The position numbers and the translations under genes are program-made. Shown in pieces: positions 22,301-34,059 of a DNA stretch of 64,000 nt. How positions within the stretch are numbered: the first letter of the stretch is position 1; each line of letters starts with the position of its first letter. The stretch spans positions 62,001 through 126,000 of the forward strand of contig JAQGEQ010000346.1 in NCBI GenBank assembly GCA_034620365.1, in the 5' to 3' direction. The notes below the pieces were generated by a model, which was not told the DNA's origin, did not search any database, and saw only the letters and a list, made by a program, of their open reading frames with translations. The DNA is from Pegea sp. RAD2-039. Its lineage: Eukaryota; Chordata; Thaliacea; Salpida; Salpidae.

Positions 22301-22485
22301 ATAAAAACACCAAAAATTTATTCTCAATTTTTATTCATTAAAACATTATTTCTTATATATATTCAATTTTACAAAATGATATCAACAATTGACGAGCTTA
22401 TTAGAAAGAAATAATAACATTTAAGATCAGAACAAGTAATTTCTTCTTCTTTTTCTTCTTCATCTTCTTGCATCAATTTTCTGCT

Positions 22486-22495
22486 TTTATTTATT
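22486..22495 (-). promoter_or_regulatory. Poly(A) signals of the kinase gene
   Basis: Two overlapping AATAAA hexamers on the minus strand lie about 50 nt beyond the kinase stop codon at 22544-22546, where a cleavage/polyadenylation signal would be expected. Overlap with a pyrimidine-rich (CTT)n tract at 22441-22470 follows. Confidence 0.5.
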
Positions 22496-22543
22496 TTGAA
22501 AACCAAACTTTACTTTTAAAAAATACGAAAATAACTTAACAGA

Positions 22544-24775
22544 TTACTCAAAACACAGAGATGCATTTATATTATCAATAGCTTGAAATCTCTTAAATGC
22601 TTCACTACATGGGTTAAATTTTATTGCAAGTCCATTTTCATCAACTTTTTGATTCACCATATTTTGAATTTCACCTGATAAATAATTACTTTAAATTATT
22701 AAAACAAATAAATCACAAAATTACTTTGAATTTTATTGATTGAATTAAACTTTTTTTCATCCAAATCAATGATGATTTCAGAATTTGGTTCAAAATCAAA
22801 ACTGATGTTCTGATCTTCTGGTCTTTGATCACAACAACCACACAAGTGTTTGTGGTATTGAAGTCTCCCATCATTAATGAATTGATGTCGTATTGCTGTT
22901 TCAGCTGATAAGCGAAAAGTCTAAAATGAGAAGCTTGTCATCAAGAAAAGTTTGCTGAAAACAATTAAATTCTTTGAATCTAATAATGATTTTTATAAAA
23001 CAAACTTTTATACTTGTGGTTGGACATTATTATTTAGTTTTATACTTTTTAGTATTTAAAACAAATTAGTACTTTCATTTAAACTTCAAGCACTAGAAGT
23101 AAACAATTTCTTAAATAGTTTTTAGAAAGTAAACAAAATGCTAACTGGATCCCAGACAAATAACAGTGATAGGAATTCAGCTGTAACATCATCTATATGA
23201 ACTCCATTCAAATATGAAAAATTTGATTGTGGAGAAGTTTCATCATTAGAGACAGATTTCGAAGGCAAGTTTTGTTGTACGCTGTTTAATTGAGACAAGT
23301 TGTAGGAAATTGTAACGGGCTGAATTTTGTTTTTCTTTTCTGCTAGCTTAAACATTGCAGTAATCTAAAAACAAAAATTTAATTACTTAAATATTAAAAA
23401 GATTAAATTTATAAACCTGATCATATTCAGATGCTTGATTAAAAAGCAACTTTTGAGTCAACATCTCTACAACAATACAACCAAGACTCCAAATATCAAC
23501 TTTTGTGTCATAAAATTGATAGTGACATAATAATTCTGGTGCCCTAAGATTACAAAAGTTTAGAGAAAAACATAAAGTACAATTTGAATATCGAACTTGT
23601 AATTTCGCGTTCCAACCTTGGTATTCATTTTGATATTTTCATGAAAAGCCAAAACTTTTTTTGAAAGACCAAAGTCCGCTATCTTTAATAGACAGGTATT
23701 GTCTATTAGAATATTTTGTGGCTTCAGATCTCTATGAATAATACCAGCGCTGTGTAAGTACTTTAAACCTCTTAAGATTTGGTACACACACAACCTAATA
23801 TTATTCTTAGTGATAAAACCAATTTGAATTGCTTCATGTAGATCGTGATGCATCAATGGTAGAATTATAAACCTAAAAAAAAAAGAAATTAAAAATAATT
23901 GAAAAATCTTATTTATGTTTACATTTTCAAAACAAGCAAACAGTTTAAATTATTTGTTTTTACGAAAAAAAAAAATAAATTTAAACTGATTAACTTTACA
24001 AACTTATTAAAAATTATAAATGTAGAAAAGAACTTTATTCGGATATGAGAATTAACTAAAAAGTTGTAACAAAAACTAAAAATAAGAAAGAACAGGTTGT
24101 GACAAAATAGGATAATTTGATTATGTCTAAATTTGGGTGTTTAAATTTGTTATAAATTTAATCAAATTTATTGCAATTAATATAAATAATAACTTATTTT
24201 TACAATTCAATTCTCTGTGTTTGATTGTTTTCAAACATCATAATATTCACAAGAGATAAAAGCTGAAAACAAAAACAATTTTATTATTCGTTTAAATTTA
24301 AAAAAAAATTAAATGTAATTTCTGATTAACTTACATTTTCATGATTATTAAAGTTTAGTATTTTCACTTCTCTTAGAATGTTTGTAGCTGATGACAACGA
24401 ATCAAATGCTGCTGAAACCCTTTTTAAGGCGACCATTTTATAGGGATAAAGTGGGTACTTCACTTTCCTAGTTCAAAAATATTTAAAGTTTGTAAAAATT
24501 TTGAAAAAATCCAAAAATAATTTCAGAAATTTACATTAAAAATGAATTAATTCAGAAAAAATTAAGAAACAATAAAATAAATTTTTAGAAAAAAAAAATG
24601 TTTACTGAGAAGTTTGAAAGTTTCAAAGTAAGTAGTTTCAATTATTTAAAATATTTTCTAAAATCTAATAAACGTCGATTAAGTCTTTTTAAAAACTCTT
24701 TAATCCATATTTAAATGAAAAACAAACAATTTACCAAACAACACCAAATGCACCACGACCAATCATTTTCTCCAT
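22544..24775 (-). CDS. NLK: Nemo-like (MAPK-related) serine/threonine protein kinase, 8 exons
   Basis: Exons, all GT-AG and frame-compatible: 24775-24735, 24467-24335, 24262-24204, 23872-23597, 23543-23417, 23364-23146, 22920-22725, 22674-22544, giving 393 residues. Visible are the Gly loop GRGAFGVVW (6-14), catalytic Lys in MVALKRV (29), alpha-C Glu in LREVKIL (47), hinge ILPLMHHDLHEA, HRDLKPQN (124-131), DFG (144-146), APELL (171-175), DIWSLGC, and DPTFRLS. The C-terminal GRLQYHKHLCGCC matches the NLK-specific region (human DEGRLRYHTCMCKCC), not ERK, p38 or JNK. NLK phosphorylates TCF/LEF and other factors in Wnt/TGF-beta-linked signalling. Odd points: the long metazoan N-terminus is absent, a TAG lies nine codons before the ATG, and the TQE activation triplet reads NTK. 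A further 5' exon is possible through a GATAG acceptor just upstream. Confidence 0.88.
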
Positions 24776-25437
24776 TTTAAAGCTTATTAAGAGGTTCTTC
24801 TATCAAATGCTTTACAAAAATAAACAATTTGTTGGCACGAAGGACAGATATAACATAAAAATATTCCAAAAGCTGTAGAAGTGGTTCTATCAAAATATCA
24901 AAAAAATTTAAGGAATTTCTAGCATGAGAATATTTCTGAAGTAAAAGAAAACTAAATATAATAATTTACTAAATGTTTGAAATGAAAATCATCTTTCACA
25001 AAATATTTGTAAATCTTCAAGCAAATGCTGTAGATTATTCTAAAAATTAGAAATTTTTAGTGCTAAAACTTTATTTCAACAAAAAATTTAGAGATTTATC
25101 AAAAACATATACTTCTATGAAAACAAGGGAAATTAATTTCTAAAAAATAATTTCTAAGCATTAAAATTGTTGAGAGTTCTTTTCTACTGGCTTGACATTG
25201 CAATTTACACAGCTTCAACTGAACAGCTTTATTCTGAATAGATTTATTTAAAGTAATATTTGAAAAATATTTTCATTTATTATCTGAATAGACTACATTT
25301 TCTAAATTACAAAAATAATTCGGCTAATAAGAAAAATATTTTCCAATTTATCCTTAGTGTTTTTCTTGCTGTCTCAACTGAACTTTTCCAATAATAATAA
25401 ATATTATCTTATGACCAACAACTCAATTAATTTTTTT
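24776..25437. promoter_or_regulatory. Upstream region of the kinase gene
   Basis: AT-rich DNA between the kinase start codon and repeat E'. It should contain the promoter or an upstream exon, but I see no clear TATA box or conserved motif. Only the GATAG possible 3' splice site at about 24798-24803 is notable. Confidence 0.3.
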
Positions 25438-26042
25438 AATAAATGAAATTACTCAAGCAACCTTCATAAAAGAAATTTTTCTGTATTTCTACGCAAAAAT
25501 AACTAATAAACGATTTTTTGCATTTATGTAATTACAAGTAGCACTTTTATAATTGATTAATTATAACTTATATTTGAGTTTGTTGATTATGAAAAGTGTT
25601 AAATGTTCAACATAAAAGTAAACGTTTGTCTAAACAAAACCATAAAGGTTCTTAACACTAACTGAGTATGTAATTTCAATTTTTTTTCCTTATTAGCCTT
25701 AATATTTCAAAATCAAAAAAGTTTTTTGTATAATCAATACTTTTCTGTAGCTTTAGTATTTGAGGTGATTTACCAAATAGATCGTTAACTGTCAACTTTG
25801 AATTTCCTTAAATGATTAAATTATTTAAATTTTGATCATTTTCTAAATGCTTTTCTAATTTTATCACTTAGTTTAACCTTTGGAAAAGCTTTGTTTTTAA
25901 AAAGTAGCTACAAAAACAAGTTTATGTTTTCAATTAATCAAAACAAAAGGTTTTTACAAAAGTTAGAAAACTTGAATACTAGTTTAATCAACTTTATAAA
26001 TTGAATTTTAGATAAATAAAAATATATTAAAATTGGCAAAAG
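25438..26042 (+). repeat. Repeat E, copy 2
   Basis: Direct copy of 21232-22051, from AATAAATGAAATTACTCAAG to ATATATTAAAATTGGCAAAA, with an internal deletion and roughly 90% similarity by eye elsewhere. Lies 5' of the kinase gene. Confidence 0.8.
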
Positions 26043-27792
26043 CGTTTAGCCAAGAACTCAATATTCTAAAGGAATTAAACATCGACAGCTGTGGCGTTGA
26101 TAATCTTTAGATAATCTTATCTATTTCTACTAGAACGCAAATAAAAGTACATTTTCAATTTACATTTGAACATCAAAACCAAGGCTGCCTTTTAGAAAGC
26201 AATTTTCTGCTGTGAGTTACATCATTAAATATTACAATTTTTCAAAGCTGATAAAAGTAAACTGCACTTTTTTTATGGTCTTTGTCGTGTTTTTTGCATA
26301 AGGTGACAACAGAAAACTTCAAAAAAGGAATCATTGAGGCGAACTAGCATAACAACAGGCTAAACCAGCACAGTTTATTCGGCCACATTCCTCAAACTTT
26401 AAACAAATGAATTTGAAATCGCTTTTTTTGTTTGGATTAATCAAAGCGAAAACGTAACAATGGCCTTCCTTGAATTGGTTTTAAAGATAAATGTATTATG
26501 AAACAATTTAACCTATGTACCAAGCAAATTGAAACCAGGTCAATTAGAATGGCTTTGCAAGCAACTAAAAGATAAAGAATAAAAACTAAGATCAAAGAAA
26601 AGGAAGATGAAATGAAAACATTCTTTTTGTTTCACTTGTTGTGTTGTGGACATTGTTTCCACACACAGGATGGCAATAACCATACAAAAAATTTAACACA
26701 ATCTGCTGTATCAGGTCATTAATGTTATTATTTAGGTAATCCAATCTAAACAATTTTTATAGAGAGATAAAGTTTTAATATGATCTATTTACTAATAATT
26801 TACTAAAAAAATATAAAAGTTTCAGACGGAGTTATTTAAAACCTAACAACTAAAATGATTTTTTACAATTCAGTAATACATTTTGTAGAAATTAAATTAA
26901 AAATGTTTCAACCAAACTCTTTTTGCTTTTGTTTTACAAAATACATTTTAATGATTAATTCAATGACGAGTTCACAAAGTTGCAAAGTAAATAATAAATG
27001 TTCATAAATGAAAAGTTTATTAACAGATTTGACATCATAACATCATTTGACATCATTGACAAATAACATCTATTATTATTAAATAATAATTATTATTATT
27101 ATTAATTAATTAATAACACAACTGTCTCATTAGAATGAACTAATTGTATCTATACAGTCTTTAAAACTATAAAATGTAGCCGAGTATCAAATAACATAAA
27201 CCTTTTAAAAGTTGGTAAGTTTGGTAGTTAGAGTTTGAAGTTAGATGAAGATATATTTTCAATAAGTCGCAATTTCCCTATTATTACTAATTTAAAGCTT
27301 CTCAGCTTTATCATAAAGATTTTGCAACAATCACTAAGTGTACTTCAGGAAACATTACAAAAAATTGCTTAATAATTTTGCTATTTAAATATTTCTGTCA
27401 AGCTTTGATTTTTGAGGAAAATAGTTTGTTGCTACGAGCCATGTTAAGAGCTCCTCAATTTTCCTTCCAGAAGCTTTTCTTCCTATCATGTTAAACTAAA
27501 TAAGTCACTGAACCTTTTAAAATACGTTAAACTAAAAAGTTTTATTCGAAAAAGCTTGTTATTTGTCGAAACAGCTAAAAGTGTTAATTTAAGTTAAAAG
27601 ATACAATTTTAATTGAAAAATTTAGTGAAAGTTAGACAAACTGTTGCCAATTTGCAGATACAAATGTTTAATTTATAAGTTTTTAATTTTTAATTAATTA
27701 CGTATTAGGGAAAGCCCAAATTCATTTAACTTTTCGTTGTTGGCTTGTGTAATTAATAGATATAACTCTGATTGAAGCACTTGAGATTTTTA
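26043..27792. other. AT-rich interval with simple (TTA)n tracts
   Basis: No gene or LINE fragment is supported. A (TTA/ATT)-rich tract lies at about 27070-27110. The segment near 26300-26420 is less AT-rich but has no convincing frame. Confidence 0.45.
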
Positions 27793-28440
27793 TATCTCAT
27801 CAATGTTAAAATTAGTTTCTTTTTTATTTAAGTTGAAATATCAAATTAAAGCGTAACTAATAATGTGACTATCTAAATTTAGAGTTTATTAACCTAAATT
27901 ATTGTCAAAGATTTGATCTTGTAAGGACGGTTTTCAAATGAGGAAAAGGGTGTGCTGCTTCAAAGTGGTTATTCACTTCTATTTCCGAAAAATCCAAAGA
28001 TACTTGCCTTTATCTGCAGTAGTAATGTACGCCAGCGAAACTTGGACTTTTTCGAAGGAGAACGAAGATAAACTCAACATTCATTTCCGTTATCTTTCTC
28101 TAATATCAGTGATATAAATTAAAGATGCGAAATACCAGTGAAAACCTCAAGAAAACTTGAAAAAACTTTATCTATTAGATTTGTTGTTATCTATATTTAA
28201 GGAATTGTTTTATTCAGGAGATAAGACTGGAGTTAGAGTTAAACTATCCAAGAGTATAATATAGGAGGTGAAACTGAGTCCTTGTGAATATCTGTATAGA
28301 TGAGATTAGCTGTTAAGGTATTTAATGAGAATTTTGGCCACTAGTGGAGACAGAATAACAGCTGATTACTTGAGAATCTGTAAGAAGGGAATTAAAGTTG
28401 ATAATTAGAGAAAAATGGTTGTTAAGAAGAAAATTTAAAT
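27793..28440 (+). repeat. Repeat C, copy 2
   Basis: Direct partner of 1960-2563. It contains the GGAGAACGAAGATAAACTCA block and ends against LINE-derived sequence at about 28445. This places repeat C immediately left of duplicon A' but not of duplicon A. Confidence 0.75.
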
Positions 28441-28444
28441 GTTT

Positions 28445-28920
28445 TATGTAATCATTACCCTTATCCTTACTCTTTAACATAAATCTGAGGCGAGAAAGAG
28501 CTCCACAAATTTGTAAGAAGCGATTAGTGTTTACGTAATTTTCAAAACATCGCTTGCACCCATGTTCTCCAGAATTAATATGGATGCCATTAATTGTCCA
28601 GGATTTGAGATTACCGCTTTTGAAAATGATTTTCATTACTCAAAGTCCAAATTTTCTCGTTTTATATGTACCTATCTACCACCAAAAAACTAATCATGAG
28701 GTTACTGTTAAGGCCTATTGATAACTAAAACCACTGTTAAGGCATTATTGAAGGTTCTGAAGAGTGTTATGTGTCCTGAGTTTTACTTTTTGGGGGATCT
28801 TAATTTTAGTAATATTGATTGGAATAACCCAAATTCAGAATTTTTCGAAAATCGTTTAACTTGGATAGCAACAATACTAATTAAGCCATTTTAAGTCATA
28901 TATGTATGTTTCCTCAAAGC
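28445..28920 (+). mobile_element. Chimeric LINE scraps: RT start joined to endonuclease
   Basis: At 28447-28530 the sequence matches the RT start of the family (codons around LLFNMTLRRGR and PQI). From 28545 it jumps back to endonuclease sequence (FSRFICTYLPP, KALLKVLKS, GDLNFSNIDWNNPNSE) to about 28880. The order is reversed relative to an intact element, so this is a rearranged junction. The endonuclease part matches the left end of duplicon A (9464-9790). Confidence 0.75.
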
Positions 28921-29930
28921 AAAACTCTTCTTTTTTATCCTAATAGAAATTAAGAAAAGAAATAAAAACTTCAATTATTAGATATTTATTTGAAAAATGT
29001 TTTAATTTAACAGATTTAATTTGCATAAATCATCGACTAAACACTTATGTAACGAGTAAAAATTTTTGGGTTTTAAAATCGTCAAGTCCTTTCTGATTAA
29101 ACAAATATATTTTTATGAAAACTGTTTGTCAAAAAATTGTATTCATGTCTCAATATTTATTCATTTTATTCAGCGCTTGGTTACAGATGACAGCTCTTAC
29201 AGCGAACAAATAAAATAGTATGAATTAGATAGTAACATGACTTTTGGAAAATAGTGAAATGGTAAAAAGGTAACATTTTTGGTGATGTAGAGAAGATAAG
29301 AACAACTGAATGGTCGTTGAATTTAAAGAATTGTTATTTTATGTTCAATTATCAGAATTATAAATAATTCGAATGAAAATTGATGTATTTAAATATAAGT
29401 ATATAGATACATCTAAAAGTTGAAGTAATTTGAAGCATATTAGTTTCAGAACAATTATATTTACACCAAATTAAAAAGGAGAATAAAAGAAGACTAAATA
29501 TTGAGTTGATAATGAACATGAACTTTTGAAATAAAACACCAAAGTATTAAGTGTAAAGTGTTCAGCTCCTCAAAATATCGTCCAAAAGTATTTTCAAAAC
29601 TCCTCAGAAAAAGGTTTCCTAGGTAAATTTAGGAATTTAGATTAGTCATCACCTACGTCATCATCGCCATCAACGCAATGGAAGTCGAAACATCGAAATC
29701 ATCATCAGGAAGATGTCTTTAACCTCAGGATTCAACTTGAACGCATCACTTCCGATTTTGATAAAAGTCGCGAGCAAAACCGTTAGTTGATGACGTCATC
29801 GCATTACAGGAAACCCCGAAGATTTGACAATGAAGACATATCAGCAAATTTGCGCAAAAAAATTAGCGATGCAGCGCAAATTGCTTCGATTTGAAATAGA
29901 TTTACTACTAGAAACAACCGTTCAAGGTAA

Positions 29931-32900
29931 ATGACGTCATCATCATCACCTTGTGACGTCATAATCATCGCCGTACTGTTACGTCATCATCATCACCTTT
30001 TTGTGCCATCATCATCATCGCCGTGTTGTGTCGTTATCATCATCGCCATATTATAACGTCATCATCATCGCTGTGCTGTTAAGTAATCATCAGCGCCATG
30101 ATTTGACGCCATCATCATCGCCGTGTTGTGACATCATCATCATCGCCATGTTGTTAAGTCATCATCACCGTGTTGTGACATCATCAACATCACCATGTTG
30201 TGACGTCATCATCATCGCCGTGTTGTGACGCCATCATCATCACCGTGTTGTGTCGTCATCATCATCGCTGTGCTGTTAAGTAATCATCAGCGCCATGTTT
30301 TGACGCCATCATCATCGCCGTGTTGTGTCGTCATCATCATCGCCTTTGTTGTGACATCATCAACATCGCCATGTTGTGACGTCATCATCATCGCCATGTT
30401 GTTAAGTCATCATCGCCATGTTGTGACGAGATCATCATCGCCGTGTTGTGACATCATCATCATCATCGCTGTGTTGTGACGTCATCATCATCGCTGTGTT
30501 GTGACATCATCATCATAGCCGTATTATAACGTCATCATCATCGCCATGTTGTTAAGTAATCATCAGCGCCATGTTTTGACGCCATCATCATCGCCGTGTT
30601 GTGACGTCATCATCATCGGCGTGTTGTGACATCATCAACATCGCCATGTTGTGACGTCATCATCATCGCCATGTTGTTAAGTCATCATCGCCATGTTGAG
30701 ACGAGATCATCATCGCCGTGTTGTGACATCATCATCATCGCTGTGTTGTGACATCATCAACATCGCCGTGTTGTGACGTCATCATCATCGCCGTATTATA
30801 ACGTCATCACCATCGCTGTGCTGTTAAGTAATCATCAGCGCCGTGTTGTGATGCCATCATCATCGCCATGTTGTGGCGTCATCATCATCGCTGTGTTGTG
30901 ACATCATCATCATCACCACCGTGTTGTGACGTCATCTTCATCGCCGTGTTGTGTCGTCATCATTACTGCCGTGTTGTGACGTCATCATCATTACCGTGTT
31001 GTGACGCCATCATCATCGATGTGTAATGAATTAAAATTAAACTTTATTAAAAACTTTGTAATAAGATTTTCAAGAACTTAAAAAAAAATGTTGTGACACC
31101 ATCATCATTACCGTGTTGTGTGGTCATCATCACCGCCGTGTTGTGGCGTCATCATCATTACCGTGTTGTGACGTCATCTTCATCGCCGTGTTGTGTCGTC
31201 ATCATTACTGCCGTGTTGTGACGTCATCATCATTACCGTGTTGTGACGCCATCATCATCGATGTGTAATGAATTAAAATTAAACTTTATTAAAAACTTTG
31301 TAATAAGATTTTCAAGAACTTAAAAAAAAATGTTGTGACACCATCATCATTACCGTGTTGTGTGGTCATCATCACCGCCGTGTTGTGGCGTCATCTTCAT
31401 CGCCGTGTTGTGTCGTCATCATTACTGCCGTGTTGTGACTTCATCATCATTACCGTATTGTGACGCCATCATCATCACCGCCGTGTTGTGACGCCATCAT
31501 CATCACCGCCGTGTTGTGACGTCATCATCATCGATGTGTAATGAATTAATATTAAACTTTATTAAAAACTTTGTAATAAGATTTTCAAGAACTTAAAAAA
31601 AAAATTTTGTGACATCATCATCATTACCGTGTTGTGACGTCATCATCATCTCCGTGTTGTGACGTCATCATCATCGATGTGTAATGAATTAATATTAAAC
31701 TTTATTAAAAACTTTGTAATAAGATTTTCAAGAACTTAAAAAAAAATGTTGTGACGTCATCTTCATCGCCGTGTTGTGTCGTCATCATTACTGCCGTGTT
31801 GTGACGTCATCATCATTACCGTGTTGTGACGCCATCATCATCGATGTGTAATGAATTAAAATTAAACTTTATTAAAAACTTTGTGATAAGATTTTCAGGA
31901 ACTTAAAAAAAATATTGTGACGTCATCATCACCGCCGTGTTGTGGCGTCATCATCATTACCGTGTTGTGACGTCATCATCATCGATGTGTAATGAATTAA
32001 AATTAAACTTTATTAAAAACTTTGTAATAAGATTTTCAAGAACTTAAAAAAAAAATTTGTGACATCATCATCATCGCTGTGTTGTGTCGTCAGCATCATC
32101 GCCGTGTTGTGACGTCATCATCATCTCGGTGTTGTGACGTCATCATCGCTGTGTAATAAATTAAAATTAAACTTTTTAATAACTTTGTAATAAAATTTTC
32201 ATGAACTTAAAAAAAATGTTGTGACGTCATTATCATCGCCGTATTATAACGTTATCATCATCGCTGTGCTGTTAAGTAATCATCAGCGCCATGTTTTGAC
32301 GCCATCATCATCGCCGTGTTGTGACATAATCATCATCGCCGTGTTGTGACGTCATCATCATCGCTGTGTTGTGACGTCATCATCATCGTTGTGTTTTGTC
32401 GTCTCCACCATCGCCGTGTTGTGACGTCATCATCACTGTGTAATAAAATAAAATTAAAGTTTTTTAAAAACTTTGTAATTAAATTTTCAGGAACTTAAAA
32501 AAATGTTGTGACGTCATCATCATTGCCGTGTTGTGTCGTCATCATCATTGCCAGATTGTGACGTCATCATCATCGCCGTGTTGTGACGTCATCATCATGG
32601 CTGTGTAATGAATTAAAATTAAACTTTATTAAATACTTTGTAATAAGATTTTCAAGGACTTAAAAAAATATTGTGACGTCATCATCGCCGTGTTGTGTCG
32701 TCATCATCATCGCTGTGTTGTTTCGTCAGCATCATCGCCGTGTTGTGACGTCATCATCATCGCCGTGTTGTGTCGTCATCATCATTGCCAGATTGTGACG
32801 TCATCATCATCGCCGTGTTGTGACGTCATCATCATCGCTGTGTAATGAATTAAAATTAAACTTTATTAAATACTTTGTAATAAGATTTTCAAGGACTTAA

Positions 32901-33413
32901 AAAAATATTGTGTCGTCATCATCATTGCCAGGTTATGACGCCATCATCGCCGTGTTGTGACTTCATCATTATCGCTGTGTAATGAATTAAAATTAAATAT
33001 ATGAGATACTTTGTAATAAGATTTTCAAGGACTTAAAAAAATGTTCTGACTTCATCATCATCGCTGTGTTGTGACGTCATCATCATTAACATGTTGTGTC
33101 GTCCTCATCTTTGCCGTGTTGTGACATCATCATCATCACCACCGTGTTGTGACGTCATCATCATCTCCGTGTTGTGACGTCATCATAATCGCTGTGTAAT
33201 GAATTAATATTAAACTTTATTAAAAACTTTGTAATAAGATTTTCAAGAACTTAAAAACAAATGTTGTGACATCATCATCATTACCGTGTTGTGTGGTCAT
33301 CATCACCGCCGTTTTGTGACGCCATCATCATCACCGCCGTGTTGTGACGTCATCATTATCGCCATGTTGTGACGTCATCAAAATCTTCCCCATGTTGTGA
33401 TGTCATCATCATC
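29931..33413 (+). repeat. 25-bp CRE-type minisatellite with higher-order structure (copy A')
   Basis: Same 25-bp unit as at 10783-12850, with dozens of TGACGTCA palindromes. In the right half, blocks of units alternate with an AT-rich insert of about 70 bp (GTAATGAATTA...ACTTTATTAAA...TTTTCAAG.ACTTAAAAAA) that recurs about twelve times between 31020 and 33250. The blocks at about 31020 and 31261 are tandem copies of about 241 bp. The right boundary is the sharply conserved GGGAATTGGGCCGCC segment at about 33413, identical to 12847. Confidence 0.95.
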
Positions 33414-33631
33414 GGGAATTGGGCCGCCTATAATCGAGCCCGGGTTATGACTATGAGTGTAGAACTCTCGTGTTCTGATAATCAATCAGCAGATGAACTG
33501 AACTTTAAGGTGGACGAGAAGTGAATGGATTATTTGCAGCAATTTTTAGGAAAAATAAATTTTAGTCGTTTTAAGTAAATTTATAATGAAAAACAACAAC
33601 GAAAAAAGTTTTATGATAAAAAGAAAAAATG

Positions 33632-33703
33632 TTCCTACACCGGGAATCGAACCCGGGCCGCCTGGGTGAAAGCCAGGAATCCTAACCACTAGACCATATA
33701 GGA
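33632..33703 (-). tRNA. tRNA-Glu (TTC), canonical 72-base form
   Basis: Minus strand: acceptor TCCTATA/TGTAGGA plus A, A box TGGTCTAGTGG, anticodon stem-loop CCTGGCTTTCACCCAGG with anticodon TTC at 33668-33670, variable region AGGCG, T arm with GGTTCGATTCC. It matches the eukaryotic cytosolic tRNA-Glu layout base for base in length. Unlike the copy in A, no base is missing. T-runs that could end pol III transcription follow on the minus strand, in the TTTTTTC just below 33630. Confidence 0.95.
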
Positions 33704-33851
33704 CAACAATATTGATTTCTAGTAAATTTTAATTTATTAATATTAATTAAAGTATGTATGTTTGTTAAGTAATACTAATTCAGCTATTGCTGTTTTACAA
33801 GTTAATATTTTTTCAACTTATTTTGAAGGTTTGTAGGAAAGGGAATAGAAG

Positions 33852-34055
33852 ATGCAGAGATCTCGAACACGTGAAGACATTCTTGAGAAAGATATGAAGA
33901 GGTTGGAGTGTAAGGATTGCAAAGAAGATGTCAATACTAAAAAAGACTCCTCATTTCTTACATCTAGTATCAAATCTCTTGCCGGCAAACTATCCATGCG
34001 TTCATCTTTGTCTGATCTCCACATAACTAAAAAAATATTAAAAATATTTTCGTAA
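33852..34055 (+). CDS. 67-codon ORF of unknown function (duplicon A' copy)
   Basis: Same start and stop as 13284-13487; begins MQRSRTREDILEKDMKR and contains SSIKSLAGKLSMRSSLSDL. Compared with copy A, residues 17, 20, 23, 24, 25, 34, 35, 45 and 53 differ and only one change is silent. A minus-strand frame over the same bases is a shadow. I cannot tell whether it is a real short protein, a terminal exon or a chance frame. Confidence 0.35.
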   Translation: MQRSRTREDILEKDMKRLECKDCKEDVNTKKDSSFLTSSIKSLAGKLSMRSSLSDLHITKKILKIFS

Positions 34056-34059
34056 GGCT

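Noticed and set aside
33818..34024. Minus-strand 68-codon frame opposite the small ORF
   Set aside because: Its counterpart in duplicon A is not open over the same length, whereas the plus-strand frame is.
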